From an uncultured Collinsella sp. (GTDB lineage Bacteria > Actinomycetota > Coriobacteriia > Coriobacteriales > Coriobacteriaceae), in the NCBI GenBank assembly GCA_900541055.1, contig UQHZ01000010.1:11671-75670 (forward strand): a stretch of 64,000 nucleotides of DNA, given 5' to 3'. The position numbers and the translations under genes are program-made. The notes under the pieces are model-generated. The model worked only from the letters and a program-made list of their open reading frames with translations. It was not told the origin of the DNA and searched no databases. Shown piece by piece: positions 1-10,154 of this stretch (its first letter is position 1; every line of letters begins with the position of its first letter).

Positions 1-327
1 GGCGGGGTGGAAGAGCTGCGGCATAATCTTGCAGCCGTACTCGTGGACGGCCGCGGCGAGCTTTTCCCAGCCGGGGATAAACGTGTCGTCGTAGCAGCAC
101 ATGTCACCCGGCAGATAGGTATAGGTGGGCTCGACCGTCACGACCTCGGTGATGATCAGGCCCACGCCGCCCTTGGCGCGAGCACGGTAGTGGTCGACCA
201 GATCGTCGGTCACATAGCCATGATCGGCCAGGTTGGTAGACACCGGCGGCATAAAGACGCGGTTCTTGACCTCGGTCGTACCGACCTTGATCGGGCTAAA
301 GAGCATCGGGTAGGCGGAGGACTCCAT
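1..327 (-). CDS. NADH:flavin oxidoreductase, Old Yellow Enzyme family (partial, N-terminus)
   Basis: The gene begins with ATG at 325-327, preceded by an AAAGGA ribosome site, and runs off the left edge, so only about 109 N-terminal residues are visible. The protein opens MESSAYPMLFSPIKVGTTEV and continues KNRVFMPPVSTNLADHGYV, the typical first strand and FMN-binding start of OYE-type TIM barrels such as 2,4-dienoyl-CoA reductase and the bile-acid enzymes BaiCD/BaiH. The stretch HYRARAKGGVGLIITEVVTV is the conserved second segment of the family. These enzymes reduce activated C=C bonds with FMN, and the larger members also carry an FeS cluster. The substrate cannot be told from this fragment. 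Confidence 0.85.
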   Translation of the reverse strand, partial: MESSAYPMLFSPIKVGTTEVKNRVFMPPVSTNLADHGYVTDDLVDHYRARAKGGVGLIITEVVTVEPTYTYLPGDMCCYDDTFIPGWEKLAAAVHEYGCKIMPQLFHPA

Positions 328-446
328 ACAGGGTTCCTTTCGTTTGAGCCGCTGGGCGGCAGTTGCTAACGTACCTATCGTATCAGTATCCGCCGCATTC
401 GCACTCGCTCGCACTCCCCACCTTCAATCCCGACCCTCACAAAAAA

Positions 447-511
447 GTTGCGGTGGAATATGGAGTAGATGAGGCTTTTGACAGGCAAAGCAGTCCGTAT
501 TCCACCGCAAC
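447..511. repeat. Hairpin repeat, copy 1 (18-bp arms, 29-nt loop)
   Basis: Left arm 447-464 (GTTGCGGTGGAATATGGA) and right arm 494-511 are complementary over 18 bp apart from one G-T wobble, with a 29-nt loop. A nearly identical unit with the same loop length lies at 8856-8920. Here it sits between the kdpC stop and the start of the oxidoreductase gene, so it may end kdp transcription. It is preceded by a run of A. Confidence 0.85.
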
Positions 512-575
512 TGATGGGCGGGGTGGAATTGAGGGCCCAGATAGTCAGTTATGCCCTCATCCGCCACTCCCTCAC

Positions 576-1166
576 CTACAGCGCGCCGTCCAGCATAAGG
601 TTCACCTTGAGCACATTGACCGTGGGCTCGCCGAACACGCCGAGGAAACGTCCCTTGGTGCACGCGGCGATGATGTCGCGCACCTCGTCCTCACTTTTGC
701 CCGTGGCCTTGGCAAGGCGCGGGACCTGGTACTCGGCGGCATCCGGAGAGATCTCCGGGTCGAGGCCGGACCCCGAACACGTCACCAGGTCGACGGGCAC
801 AGCGTCCATATCGGCATCGGGGTTGGCGGCGCGGATCTTCTTCGCGCGCGCATCTATCAGCTGCCGATACTCCTCACTCGCCGGGGACAGGTTGGACGGG
901 GCACCATACGCCATGAGCTCGCCGTCTTCGCCTTCGACGATTGACACGTTCTGGATACGACCCCACATGTGGGCTTCGTCATCGAAGTTCTGGCCGATGA
1001 GCTCGGAACCCACAACCTTGCCGTCAACCGTAATGAGCGATCCGTTCGCCTGGTACGGAAACGCAACCTGGGCGATGCCGGTCACGACGAGCGTATAGCC
1101 CAGGCCGCAGACAACGGTAAACAGCGCGAACACGCCCAGTGCGCGCGATGCAACACCTTTGAACAT
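576..1166 (-). CDS. kdpC: KdpC, potassium-transporting ATPase subunit C
   Basis: This 196-residue protein is the small accessory subunit of the KdpFABC high-affinity K+ pump, and it stabilises the KdpA-KdpB complex and raises ATP affinity. It has one N-terminal membrane segment (about residues 9-30) followed by a soluble domain with the family stretch GSELIGQNF and a C-terminal PTVNVLKVNLMLD. ATG at 1164-1166 is chosen because GGAGG stands 5 nt upstream; an in-frame GTG four codons earlier has no such site. It is the last gene of kdpFABC, 12 nt after kdpB, and is followed by a hairpin repeat. Confidence 0.95.
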   Translation of the reverse strand: MFKGVASRALGVFALFTVVCGLGYTLVVTGIAQVAFPYQANGSLITVDGKVVGSELIGQNFDDEAHMWGRIQNVSIVEGEDGELMAYGAPSNLSPASEEYRQLIDARAKKIRAANPDADMDAVPVDLVTCSGSGLDPEISPDAAEYQVPRLAKATGKSEDEVRDIIAACTKGRFLGVFGEPTVNVLKVNLMLDGAL

Positions 1167-1178
1167 ACAAACCTCCAC

Positions 1179-3233
1179 TTACATAATGCCGCAGAACGCG
1201 AGCAGCATGTCGATGAGCTTGATGAATACGAACGGGGCAACGATGCCGCCCAGACCCCACACGAGCAGGTTGTGGATCAGCAGCTGTCCGGACGGCACCT
1301 CGCGGTACTTAACGCCCTTCAGCGCGGCCGGGATCAGCGCGACGATAACGAGCGCGTTATAGATGATGGCCGAAAGAACCGCGGACAGCGGGCTTGCCAG
1401 ACCGAGGATGTTGAGGGCGCCCAGTCCCGGATAAATCGGAGAGAACAGCGCCGGGATGATAGCGAAGTACTTCGCCATGTCGTTGGCCACCGAGAAGGTC
1501 GTGAGCGAACCGCGGGTCATGAGCAGCTGCTTGCCGATACGCACAACCTCGATGAGCTTGGTGGGGCTGGAGTCGAGGTCGACCATGTTGCCGGCCTCCT
1601 TGGCAGCCTGGGTGCCCGTGTTCATGGCCACGGCGACATCCGCCTGCGCCAGCGCTGGCGCGTCGTTGGTGCCGTCGCCGGTCATCGCGACCAGATGGCC
1701 CTCATGCTGGAACGCGCGGATCTTATCGAGCTTGCCCTCGGGCGTCGCTTCGGCCAGGAAGTCATCCACACCGGCCTCGGCGGCGATGGCGGCGGCCGTC
1801 AGCGGATTATCACCCGTCACCATGATGGTCTTGATACCCATGCGGCGCAGATCGGCGAACTTTTCCTTCACGCCGGACTTGATGATGTCCTTAAGGTAGA
1901 CGACACCCAGCACGCGGCAGTTCTTGGTCACGACCAGCGGGGTGCCGCCGGCCTTGGCGATGTGCTCGACGACCTCGTCGCACTCCTGGGAGAACACGCC
2001 GCCGGCTGCCTCCACATAAGTGCGCACGGAATCGGCAGCGCCCTTGCGGATCTCATTGCCCTCGTAGTTCACGCCGGACATACGCGTTGCCGCGGTGAAC
2101 GGGATGAATTCCATACCCTTATCCTCGAGCGTGCGACCGCGCAGACCGAACTGCTCCTTGGCGAGCACGACGATGGAACGACCCTCGGGGGTCTCGTCGG
2201 CCAGCGAGGAAAGCTGGGCGGCATCGGCCAGCTCCGCGGGATCGACGCCGTCGACCGGGATGAACTCGGCGGCTTGACGGTTACCCAGGGTGATGGTGCC
2301 GGTCTTGTCGAGCATGAGGATGTCGACGTCGCCGGCGGCCTCGATGGCGCGGCCGGACATGGCCAGCACGTTGGCCTCGTTCAGACGGCTCATGCCGGCG
2401 ATGCCGATGGCGGAAAGAAGGGCGCCGATAGTAGTGGGAGCCAGGCACACGAGCAGCGCCACGAGCGTGGTCACGGCCGTGGGGTTGTCCATGTCGTTAA
2501 GACCGACCGAGAAGCAGGAGTAACAATACAGGGCCAGCGTGACCAGGATAAAGACGATGGAGAGGGCCACCAGGAAGATCTCCAGAGCGATCTCGTTAGG
2601 GGTCTTCTTGCGCGCGGCACCCTCGACCATCGCGATCATCTTGTCCAGGAAGCTCTGGCCGGGCTCACTGGAGATCTTGACGATGATCCAGTCGGACAGC
2701 ACCGTGGTACCGCCGGTAACGGCAGAGCGGTCGCCGCCGGCCTCGCGGACCACGGGGGCGGACTCGCCGGTGATGGCGGACTCGTCAACGGAAGCAGCGC
2801 CCTCGATGACGTCGCCGTCGCCGGGAATCTGCTCGCCGGCGCGTACGATCACCAGGTCGCCGCGCGTGAGCTCGGTGCCGGGAACGACGGTGAAGTGCTC
2901 CTTGTCCTCAACGGACTCGATGCGATGGGCCTCGACATCCTTCTTGGCCGCACGCAGGGAATCGGCCTGGGCTTTACCGCGGCCCTCGGCAAGCGCCTCG
3001 GCGAAGTTCGAGAACAGGTCGGTAAGCCACAGGATGACCGCGATGGCGACCACATAGTAGGTGGGCACACCCGCGTCCTGCACACCGAAAATGGAAGCGA
3101 CGGCCAGGACGGAGGTCATGACGGCGGAAAGCCACACCAGGAACATGACCGGGTTTTGAATCTGGACGCGAGGATCCAGCTTGGCAAACGAGTCGCGGAC
3201 CGCGCGGCCCATCATGTCTTTTTGCATAGTCAT
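1179..3233 (-). CDS. kdpB: KdpB, potassium-transporting P-type ATPase catalytic subunit
   Basis: This 684-residue P-type ATPase subunit hydrolyses ATP to drive K+ import through KdpA. Visible motifs are the TGESAPV actuator loop, the phosphorylation site [12 protein letters not shown] (near residue 305), the hinge [20 protein letters not shown], and [20 protein letters not shown] for Mg2+ and hinge function. Several hydrophobic membrane segments lie in the N-terminal quarter and at the C-terminus. ATG at 3231-3233 has an AGGAGGG site overlapping the kdpA stop, which indicates translational coupling. Length matches the family (about 680). Third cistron of kdpFABC. Confidence 0.98.
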   Translation of the reverse strand: MTMQKDMMGRAVRDSFAKLDPRVQIQNPVMFLVWLSAVMTSVLAVASIFGVQDAGVPTYYVVAIAVILWLTDLFSNFAEALAEGRGKAQADSLRAAKKDVEAHRIESVEDKEHFTVVPGTELTRGDLVIVRAGEQIPGDGDVIEGAASVDESAITGESAPVVREAGGDRSAVTGGTTVLSDWIIVKISSEPGQSFLDKMIAMVEGAARKKTPNEIALEIFLVALSIVFILVTLALYCYSCFSVGLNDMDNPTAVTTLVALLVCLAPTTIGALLSAIGIAGMSRLNEANVLAMSGRAIEAAGDVDILMLDKTGTITLGNRQAAEFIPVDGVDPAELADAAQLSSLADETPEGRSIVVLAKEQFGLRGRTLEDKGMEFIPFTAATRMSGVNYEGNEIRKGAADSVRTYVEAAGGVFSQECDEVVEHIAKAGGTPLVVTKNCRVLGVVYLKDIIKSGVKEKFADLRRMGIKTIMVTGDNPLTAAAIAAEAGVDDFLAEATPEGKLDKIRAFQHEGHLVAMTGDGTNDAPALAQADVAVAMNTGTQAAKEAGNMVDLDSSPTKLIEVVRIGKQLLMTRGSLTTFSVANDMAKYFAIIPALFSPIYPGLGALNILGLASPLSAVLSAIIYNALVIVALIPAALKGVKYREVPSGQLLIHNLLVWGLGGIVAPFVFIKLIDMLLAFCGIM

Positions 3234-3249
3234 AAATCTGCGCCCTCCT

Positions 3250-5073
3250 TTACGCAATCATCTGGAAGAACTCGGCAACGGGGCCAAGCGCCAGGGCCGG
3301 GAAGAAGCTCAGGGCACCGATCAGCAGAACGATGAACACGAGCAGGAATACGAACATGCCGTTGGTGGTAGACAGGGTACCGGCGCTCTCGGCGACCTTG
3401 CCCTTCTTGGCCAGCGAGCCGGCGATAGCCAGCGTACCGATGATAGGCATGAAGCGGGCGAACAGCATCTCGAGGCCGAGCATGACGTTGATCCAGGGAA
3501 TGTTGCAGTTCATGCCTGCAAACGCCGAGCCGTTGTTGCCGCCGCATGAGGTGAAGGCATACAGCGCCTCGGAAAAGCCGTGCGCGCCACCATTGTTGAG
3601 CTGATCGGCAAGACCGGGCACCATGCAGGCGATGGCCGAGCACACCAGAATGGCAAACGGAGTTGCCAAGCACAGGACAACTGCCCAGCGCATCTCGCCC
3701 GGCTCGATCTTCTTGCCCAGGAACTCAGGCGTGCGTCCGACCATGAGGCCGGCGATGAACACTGTGAGGATGGCGAAGCCGATCATGCCGTACAGGCCGC
3801 AGCCCACGCCGCCGAAGACGACCTCGCCCAGAGCAATCTGGAGCATCTGGACAAAACCGCCCAGCGGGGTGTAGGAGTCGTGCATGGAGTTAACCGAGCC
3901 GTTGGAAGCAGCCGTCGTGAAAGCGGACCAGGTAGAAGAGGAGGCGATACCGAAACGGCTCTCCTTGCCCTCCATGTTGCCGCCGGCCTGGCCGTCGGTC
4001 ATCTCGATATTGACCGCTCCGCCATCGGCCAGCTGCGGGGTGCCCGCATGCTCGTTGACGGCGATGATGCCGGTGAAGATCACCAGCAGGATGAACATGG
4101 CGGCAAAGATGGCCTTGCCCTGCTTGGTGTTCTTGACGCCGATACCGAAGGCGAAGCAACAGGCGGCCGGGATCAGCAGCAGGCTGGTCATCTCGATGAT
4201 GTTGGTGAAGGCACTGGGGTTCTCATACGGATGGGCGGAGTTCACGCCGAAGAAGCCGCCGCCGTTGGTGCCGGACTGCTTGATGGCGACCTGAGGAGCC
4301 GCGGGACCCTGGGGCAGGAACTGCTCGGTGACCACGCGCGCGCCCTCGACAACCTTGCCGTCGACCTTGACCGTGTCGCCCTCAATCTGGGCGCCGTCGA
4401 TGACGCTCCAGCCGCCGTCTGCATTAGGCTGAACAGCGACGGGTTCTACGAGCTCAGCCTTCTGAGCCGGCTGGAAGTTGGAGATGACGCCACCGGCAGC
4501 CAGGCAGATGCCGAACACGAGGTTCAGCGGGATGAGCACATACAGGACGGTGCGGGTGAGGTCGACCCAGAAGGAACCCAGACCCTGCTCCTTGACCTGA
4601 CGGAAGCCGCGGATCAGCGCAAACATGACCGCGATACCGGTGCCAGCGGAAACGAAGTTCTGCACAGTGAGACCCATGAACTGCACAAGGTAGGACAGGG
4701 TGGTCTCACCGGAGTAGGACTGCCAGTTGGTGTTGGTTATGAAGGAAGCAGCCGTATTGAACGACAGGTCCCATGACACACCCGGCAGGTGCTGGGGATT
4801 GCCTGGCAAGAAGGGCTGAAGCGCCTGGAGTGCCACAAGAGTCACGAGGCCGATCCCCGAAAAGACCAGCACGCTCGCCAGATAGCGCCTACACCCCATC
4901 TGTTCTGCCGCGTCGATGCGAAGCAGACGATAGACGCCACGCTCCACAGGAGCAATCACAGGCGACAGGAACGTATGCTCACCATCCATGATATGGGCTA
5001 TGAACCGACCGAGCGGAACGGCCAGGACGACGAGCACGGCAAAGTACAAGATGTACTGAATCGCAGCGTCCAT
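3250..5073 (-). CDS. kdpA: KdpA, potassium-binding and translocating subunit
   Basis: This 607-residue multi-pass protein is the channel-like K+ subunit of the Kdp pump, related to the SKT/Trk superfamily. The selectivity-filter loops are recognisable: [34 protein letters not shown] and [13 protein letters not shown]. It is somewhat longer than E. coli KdpA (557), with the extra length in the periplasmic loop around residues 215-265 and another around 345-385. ATG 5071-5073 is preceded by AGGAG inside the kdpF coding end. It is flanked by kdpF (3-nt gap) and kdpB (16-nt gap). Confidence 0.97.
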   Translation of the reverse strand: MDAAIQYILYFAVLVVLAVPLGRFIAHIMDGEHTFLSPVIAPVERGVYRLLRIDAAEQMGCRRYLASVLVFSGIGLVTLVALQALQPFLPGNPQHLPGVSWDLSFNTAASFITNTNWQSYSGETTLSYLVQFMGLTVQNFVSAGTGIAVMFALIRGFRQVKEQGLGSFWVDLTRTVLYVLIPLNLVFGICLAAGGVISNFQPAQKAELVEPVAVQPNADGGWSVIDGAQIEGDTVKVDGKVVEGARVVTEQFLPQGPAAPQVAIKQSGTNGGGFFGVNSAHPYENPSAFTNIIEMTSLLLIPAACCFAFGIGVKNTKQGKAIFAAMFILLVIFTGIIAVNEHAGTPQLADGGAVNIEMTDGQAGGNMEGKESRFGIASSSTWSAFTTAASNGSVNSMHDSYTPLGGFVQMLQIALGEVVFGGVGCGLYGMIGFAILTVFIAGLMVGRTPEFLGKKIEPGEMRWAVVLCLATPFAILVCSAIACMVPGLADQLNNGGAHGFSEALYAFTSCGGNNGSAFAGMNCNIPWINVMLGLEMLFARFMPIIGTLAIAGSLAKKGKVAESAGTLSTTNGMFVFLLVFIVLLIGALSFFPALALGPVAEFFQMIA

Positions 5074-5076
5074 AGT

Positions 5077-5163
5077 TTACGAATCACTCCTCATCAGAAT
5101 GTAGATGTAATAGATAAGAAGTCCAATGCAGACGACTCCGATGATGGGAATGAGGATGTCCAT
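5077..5163 (-). CDS. kdpF: KdpF, small membrane subunit of the Kdp ATPase
   Basis: This is a 28-residue single-helix peptide, MDILIPIIGVVCIGLLIYYI followed by YILMRSDS, encoded directly upstream of kdpA. Size, hydrophobicity and position match KdpF, the lipid-like stabilising peptide of the complex. ATG at 5161-5163 has a GAAAGGGG site about 6 nt upstream. It is the promoter-proximal gene of kdpFABC. Confidence 0.9.
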   Translation of the reverse strand: MDILIPIIGVVCIGLLIYYIYILMRSDS

Positions 5164-5407
5164 TTACCGCCCCTTTCACACGCGGTCCGATGTCTCGGAC
5201 GCCTGCCCTCGCAAGCGTCTGGGGACAGTAAACGCTTCTAGGGATTAAAGAGGCGTGAGGGCCGGGGCTCACGTCCTTAAGATGCCGTAAAGATGCAGGT
5301 AGAAAGTACTATTGCAGCTGCAGTGCGCCTATACTCGACCTCGCGAGCATACAGCGGCGTCCTCACCGCGTATGCACGCATGGACAACGCTTCAGAAAGG
5401 CTACGCT
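5164..5407. promoter_or_regulatory. Divergent control region between kdpFABC and kdpDE
   Basis: These 244 bp separate kdpF (minus) from kdpD (plus), so both kdp promoters must lie here. KdpE of the two-component pair is expected to activate kdpFABC from this region under K+ limitation (family knowledge). No c-di-AMP riboswitch fold and no unambiguous KdpE box could be picked out by eye. A possible -10 (TACTAT, about 5308) lies upstream of kdpD. The role is inferred from position. Confidence 0.5.
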
Positions 5408-8143
5408 ATGCAGCGCGACGCATCGGACACTCGCGTCAATCCAGACCTCATCCTCAAGGCAATTGAGAAAGACGGGGTCGCCGATGACACTCGAACCAGC
5501 CGGGGACACCTCAAAATTTTCTTTGGCTACGCTGCTGGCACAGGCAAAACCTATGCGATGCTTCAAGCCGCCCACGCCGCCAAGCGGCGAGGTGTCGACG
5601 TCGTCGCGGGATACATCGAGCCGCACGAACGTCCGGCAACTGCCCATCTTGCACAAGGGCTTGAGAACGTGCCCTGTAAACTCATCGAGCACAACGGCAT
5701 TGCGCTCAGCGAGTTCGATCTAGATGCGGCTATCGAACGCGCCCCTCAGCTCATCCTTGTCGACGAGCTCGCCCATACGAATGCGCCGGGGTCTCGCCAC
5801 GACAAACGCTATCAAGACGTCGAGGAACTTCTACATGCGGGCATCGACGTCTATACGACCGTAAACGTTCAGCATATCGAGAGCCTAAACGACATGGTTG
5901 CATCCATCACCGGCGTTGTCGTGAGCGAACGAATCCCCGACCGTATCTTCGATGATGCCGACCAGGTCGAGCTCGTCGACATAGAGCCCGAAGACCTACT
6001 TGAGCGCCTTCGCGCCGGCCTCGTCTACCGTCCCGCACAAGCCGACCGAGCGCAACAGCATTTTTTTACCGTCGAGAACCTCACCGCACTCCGAGAAATC
6101 GCGCTGCGCCGCTGCGCCGATCGCACCGGTCACCTCACAGACGCCGCACGCGTGCTGGGAAACCGTGACTACTACACCAGGGAGCGTATCTTAGTCTGTG
6201 TCTCCCCGGCGCCGACCAATCCCCGCATCGTCCGTGCCGCCGCACGCATGGCGAAAGCGTTTCGCAGCGAGCTCGTCGCCCTGTTCGTAGAGAGCCCGCG
6301 CACGCAAGCCATGAGCGATGATGAGCGCGCCAAGCTTGCAGCCAATATCGCCCTAGCCGAGCAGCTCGGAGCACATATGGAAACCGTCTATGGCGACGAC
6401 ATCGCGTTTCAGATCTCCGAGTTCGCGCGCCTGTCGGGTATTTCGAAGATCGTCATGGGGCGCACGGGCGAGCGCAGCAGCGTCCGTCAGGCCCTCTTCG
6501 GCCGCAAATCTCTCGTAGAACAGCTCATAACATTCGCCCCGAACCTCGACATTTACATCATTCCAGACCAGTCGACTCCGCCCTCCCGACCCAAAGGACG
6601 CCGCCATGCGCTCGCCCTGCAGCCGCCCAGCAGCCGAAACGTGCTTCGCACGCTGGCTCTCTCTCTTGCCGCCACGGCGATCGGCACGGCTTTCCGCCAT
6701 CTGGGATTTGCCGATTCCAGCATCATATCCCTCTATATCTTCACGGCCCTGCTGACCGCCGTCACCACGACGGGGCGTATCTGCACGATCGTATCGAGCG
6801 TGCTCTCTGTAGTGCTTTACAACTTCTGCTTCGTCACGCCTCTGTTTTCGCTCGCCAGCTACGACCGAAGCTATCTGGTCACGTTCGGCATCATGTTCGC
6901 CACCGCTATGGTCGCCGGCGAGTTAACTGCGCGCATCGCCGACAACGCCCGTACATCCGCCGAGAACGCATTCAAAACGCGCGTACTCCTCGAAACGAAC
7001 CAGCTCTTGCAGCAAGCCCATAGCGCGGAGGAGTGCGCCCGCGTCGCCATGAACCAACTCGTCAAACTGCTAAAACTCGACGTGGTCTTCTACCCCGCCG
7101 AACACGGCACGCTCGGCAAGGCGCTCTATGAGTCCGCTGGCACCGAAAACCGATCCGCGTCGCTGCTCACCGACTACGAGCGCGCCGTTGCAACCTGGAC
7201 CTACACCAACAACAAGCGCGCGGGCGCAAGCACGCGGACCCTGCCTGAGGCGCGCTGTCTCTACCTCGCGGTTCGCACCGGCGACAAGGTATTCGGTGTC
7301 ATCGGCATCGCCCTGGAGGGGCGCAAGATCGAAGCCTTCGAGCATTCGATCGTCCTATCTATCGTAGGTGAATGCGCCCTGGCGCTCGAAAGCGACCGGG
7401 CGGCGCAAGAGCGCGAAGAGGCTGCGGTCTTGGCGAAAAACGAGCAGCTGCGCGCCAACCTTTTGCGCTCCATCGGCCACGATTTGAGGACACCCCTCAC
7501 GGCTATATCCGGATCTGCGGCAATCCTTCGGAAGAGCGACGAGAAGCTCAGCCTCGAACAACGCTGCGATCTTGCCGATGCCATCTACGACGACTCCCTC
7601 TGGCTTATCGATACCGTGGAAAACCTCCTCGCCATCACACGCGTCGAGGACGGCACCATTCGCCTCAACTTCACATCCGAGCTCATCGACGAGGTCATCG
7701 AGGCCGCCCTCAGCCATGTCGCCCAAGCATCGCATGGACGTGCCGTCACCATCGAGCACACTGACGACATCCTGCTGGTACACATCGACGTCCATCTCAT
7801 CATGCAGGTGCTTACGAATCTCATCATGAACGCCTTCAAATACACGCCCGAGGACTCGACCGTCACCATCAGCGCACGTCGCGAGGGTGCGTTCGTCGTG
7901 GTGGACGTCGCAGACGATGGACCGGGTGTGGCAGACTGCGACAAGCCTCATATCTTTGAGCGCTTCTTCACCTCAAGCAATACGCGGCCCGTGGATTCGC
8001 GTCGAAGCATCGGCCTTGGGCTGTCGCTCTGCCGCTCCATCGTGGAGGCGCATGGCGGCGTCATCGAAGTTCGCGACAACCACCCCCATGGGGCCGTCTT
8101 CCGTTTTACCCTGCCCGCCGAGGAGATCGAGATTCATGAATAA
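5408..8143 (+). CDS. kdpD: KdpD, K+-sensing histidine kinase
   Basis: This 911-residue sensor kinase controls kdp expression. Domain order: N-terminal KdpD ATP-binding domain with Walker A GYAAGTGKT and LVDELAHTNAPGSRHDKR; a universal-stress-protein-like domain (about 260-380) containing GRTGERSSVRQALFGRKS; a four-helix DUF4118 membrane block (about 415-510); a GAF-like region; HisKA with SIGHDLRTPLTAISGS, where the phospho-acceptor is His691; and HATPase_c with NAFKYTPE, DDGPGV and GLGLSL. ATG 5408 is chosen for the GAAAGG site 7 nt upstream; the open frame extends earlier but without a ribosome site. kdpE overlaps its 3' end by 8 nt. Confidence 0.96.
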   Translation: MQRDASDTRVNPDLILKAIEKDGVADDTRTSRGHLKIFFGYAAGTGKTYAMLQAAHAAKRRGVDVVAGYIEPHERPATAHLAQGLENVPCKLIEHNGIALSEFDLDAAIERAPQLILVDELAHTNAPGSRHDKRYQDVEELLHAGIDVYTTVNVQHIESLNDMVASITGVVVSERIPDRIFDDADQVELVDIEPEDLLERLRAGLVYRPAQADRAQQHFFTVENLTALREIALRRCADRTGHLTDAARVLGNRDYYTRERILVCVSPAPTNPRIVRAAARMAKAFRSELVALFVESPRTQAMSDDERAKLAANIALAEQLGAHMETVYGDDIAFQISEFARLSGISKIVMGRTGERSSVRQALFGRKSLVEQLITFAPNLDIYIIPDQSTPPSRPKGRRHALALQPPSSRNVLRTLALSLAATAIGTAFRHLGFADSSIISLYIFTALLTAVTTTGRICTIVSSVLSVVLYNFCFVTPLFSLASYDRSYLVTFGIMFATAMVAGELTARIADNARTSAENAFKTRVLLETNQLLQQAHSAEECARVAMNQLVKLLKLDVVFYPAEHGTLGKALYESAGTENRSASLLTDYERAVATWTYTNNKRAGASTRTLPEARCLYLAVRTGDKVFGVIGIALEGRKIEAFEHSIVLSIVGECALALESDRAAQEREEAAVLAKNEQLRANLLRSIGHDLRTPLTAISGSAAILRKSDEKLSLEQRCDLADAIYDDSLWLIDTVENLLAITRVEDGTIRLNFTSELIDEVIEAALSHVAQASHGRAVTIEHTDDILLVHIDVHLIMQVLTNLIMNAFKYTPEDSTVTISARREGAFVVVDVADDGPGVADCDKPHIFERFFTSSNTRPVDSRRSIGLGLSLCRSIVEAHGGVIEVRDNHPHGAVFRFTLPAEEIEIHE

Positions 8144-8840
8144 TGCCGCTAAGCCACGCATCCTCCTGGTCGAAGATGACCCGACCGTTCAAAACCTCGT
8201 TTCGACCGCGCTTGACCTCCACGGCTATGTCGTGAGCAAGGTATGCAACGGCCAGGCCGCCATCATGGATGCGGTGTCGCACGGCCCCAGCCTCATCATG
8301 CTCGACCTCGGCCTTCCCGACATTGACGGTATCGAGGTCATCACGAAGATCCGAAGCTGGTCGGCAGTCCCCATTATCGTCATTTCGGCGCGCACCGAAG
8401 ATTCCGACAAGATTGCAGCACTTGACGCAGGGGCAGACGACTACCTCACCAAGCCCTTTTCTGTGGATGAGTTGCTCGCGTGCGTCCGTGCGAATTTGAG
8501 GCGCTCCTCGATGGCGTCGAGCGAGTCGACAGAAGCGAGCACGTTTGACAACGGTCCGCTGCATATCGACTACGCCGCGGGATACGCGACGAAAGACGGA
8601 CGCGAGCTCTCGCTCACCCCAACCGAGTACAAATTGCTCGTCCTTCTGGCGAAAAACGTCGACAAGGTGCTCACCCACACCTTCATCACCCGCGAGATAT
8701 GGGGCACGAGCTGGGACAGCGATCTGGCGAGCCTGCGCGTGTTCATGCGTACCCTGCGCAAGAAGATCGAGGCAGATCCCTCTCACCCCAAGATGATTCA
8801 GACGCACATGGGTGTCGGGTACCGCATGCAGCGTCTCTAG
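8136..8840 (+). CDS. kdpE: KdpE, OmpR-family response regulator
   Basis: This 234-residue regulator has an N-terminal receiver domain and a C-terminal winged-helix DNA-binding domain. The acidic pocket EDD follows ILLV, the phosphorylated Asp is residue 57 in LIMLDLGLPDIDG, and the conserved Lys lies in DDYLTKPFSVDEL. The winged helix includes LSLTPTEYKLLVLLAKN and the terminal VGYRM. It starts at ATG 8136 inside the kdpD stop region with GAGGAGA upstream, so it is translationally coupled to kdpD. It is predicted to activate kdpFABC. A hairpin repeat starts 15 nt after its stop. Confidence 0.97.
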   Translation: MNNAAKPRILLVEDDPTVQNLVSTALDLHGYVVSKVCNGQAAIMDAVSHGPSLIMLDLGLPDIDGIEVITKIRSWSAVPIIVISARTEDSDKIAALDAGADDYLTKPFSVDELLACVRANLRRSSMASSESTEASTFDNGPLHIDYAAGYATKDGRELSLTPTEYKLLVLLAKNVDKVLTHTFITREIWGTSWDSDLASLRVFMRTLRKKIEADPSHPKMIQTHMGVGYRMQRL

Positions 8841-8855
8841 CCCACCCCACAAAAA

Positions 8856-8920
8856 GTTGCGGTGGAATACGGAGTAGACAAGGCCTTTGACAGCCAAAAC
8901 AGTCCGTATTTCACCGCAAC
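8856..8920. repeat. Hairpin repeat, copy 2, between convergent kdpE and GltD-like genes
   Basis: Arms 8856-8873 and 8903-8920 pair over 18 bp with one mismatch around a 29-nt loop. The unit closely matches the one at 447-511, including the flanking run of A. It lies between the ends of two convergent genes and can serve both as a terminator. Confidence 0.85.
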
Positions 8921-8936
8921 TGATGGATGGAATGTG

Positions 8937-10154
8937 TTAGAGGCCCAGGTAGCTGGTCATGCCTTCGACGGCGAGCTTGGCGCCTGCCACGGCATGAACC
9001 ACCGTGAGCGGGCCGTTAACCACGTCGCCGGCGGCAAAGACGCCAGGCACCGTTGTCATGCCGTTCTCATCGACCGAAAGCAGGCCACGATGGTCGGTCT
9101 CCAGGCCGCCCGTCGTAAGCACAAGCTTGTCTTTGGGCACCTGCGAAGCCGCAATCACAACTGTGTCGGCAGACACATGGTCGAGCTCTTCCTCGTAGCC
9201 CACCACATTGTTGTCCTCGTCAAAGATAGCCGTCTCGAACACCGGACCGTTATCGTCGATGGCGCAGATCGCCTTGCCGCACACAATCTCGGCACCGTCA
9301 AGCTCGGTCAGCTCCACCTCATCATCGATGGCCGAGATATGGCGCGAGCGTGCATACACAGTGACCTTGCGAGCACCCGAACGCAGGGCTGTGCGGGCAA
9401 CATCCATGGCAACATTGCCGGCACCGATGACCGCCACGTTCTGCCCGATAGCCACGCTCGCGGGATCGACCAGGTAATCGATACCAAACAGCACGTTGCC
9501 GCGCGACTCGCCGGGAATGCCCAGTTTGCGGGCACGCCAGGTACCGGTACCAACAAAGACCGCATCGTAGCCGTCGCGCAGCAGGTCGTCGATATGCAGT
9601 GCGCCACCAATGGTGGTCGAGGGGCGCACGCGCACGCCAAGCGAGCACATCACGTGACGGTACTTTTGCACGAGCGCACGGGGCAGGCGGAACTCGGGGA
9701 TACCGTATTCCAGCACACCGCCGATCTCGGGGCGCTGCTCAAATACCGTGACGGCACAGCCCAGCTGGGCCATCTTAATGGCCACGGTAATACCGGCGGG
9801 ACCGGAACCGACCACAGCAACCTGTTTGCCGCACGACGGCGCGGGCGTCCACTCCTTACGATCCAAATACGCTGTCGAGATATAGTTCTCGATGCTCGAG
9901 AAATGCACGGGTGTACCCTTGCGGCCCTGGATGCAAGCACCCTCGCACTGGCCCGAATGGTTGCACACCATAGAGCAGACCGCGCTCATGGGATTGTTCT
10001 GGAACAGCAGCTCGCCCGCCTCTTCTAGACGGCGCTGTTTGAACAAGTCGATGACCTGCGGAATAGGTGTCTGAACCGGGCAGCCCTTAAGCTGACAGAA
10101 TGCCCTTTTGCAACCCAGGCAACGATTCGCCTCTTCGACAATGTGGATAGCCAC
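8937..10154 (-). CDS. NAD(P)-dependent oxidoreductase, glutamate synthase small subunit / NfnB-like
   Basis: This 405-residue protein has an N-terminal ferredoxin-like FeS domain with cysteine clusters RCLGCKRAFCQLKGCPVQTP and CSMVCNHSGQCEGACIQG, then an FAD-binding Rossmann motif VAVVGSGPAGITVA, a second nucleotide site VAVIGAGNVAMDVAR, and the C-terminal FAD motif GVFAAGDVVNGPLTVVHAV. It would pass electrons between NAD(P)H, FAD and FeS clusters, as GltD and NfnL do. No gltB or nfnA partner is adjacent, so the partner is unknown. GTG at 10152-10154 is chosen because AAAAGGGGAG lies 4-5 nt upstream; a TTG nine codons earlier is the alternative. It follows the pectin genes in the same direction, with about 100 nt between. 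Confidence 0.85.
   Translation of the reverse strand: MAIHIVEEANRCLGCKRAFCQLKGCPVQTPIPQVIDLFKQRRLEEAGELLFQNNPMSAVCSMVCNHSGQCEGACIQGRKGTPVHFSSIENYISTAYLDRKEWTPAPSCGKQVAVVGSGPAGITVAIKMAQLGCAVTVFEQRPEIGGVLEYGIPEFRLPRALVQKYRHVMCSLGVRVRPSTTIGGALHIDDLLRDGYDAVFVGTGTWRARKLGIPGESRGNVLFGIDYLVDPASVAIGQNVAVIGAGNVAMDVARTALRSGARKVTVYARSRHISAIDDEVELTELDGAEIVCGKAICAIDDNGPVFETAIFDEDNNVVGYEEELDHVSADTVVIAASQVPKDKLVLTTGGLETDHRGLLSVDENGMTTVPGVFAAGDVVNGPLTVVHAVAGAKLAVEGMTSYLGL

Noticed and set aside
969..3335. Long plus-strand open frame (788 codons) opposite kdpB
   Set aside because: It is antisense to an unmistakable P-type ATPase gene and its composition (rich in His, Gly, Asp, Arg) is that of a GC-rich shadow frame.
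5164..5407. c-di-AMP or other riboswitch upstream of kdp
   Set aside because: No conserved riboswitch core could be recognised in either direction.
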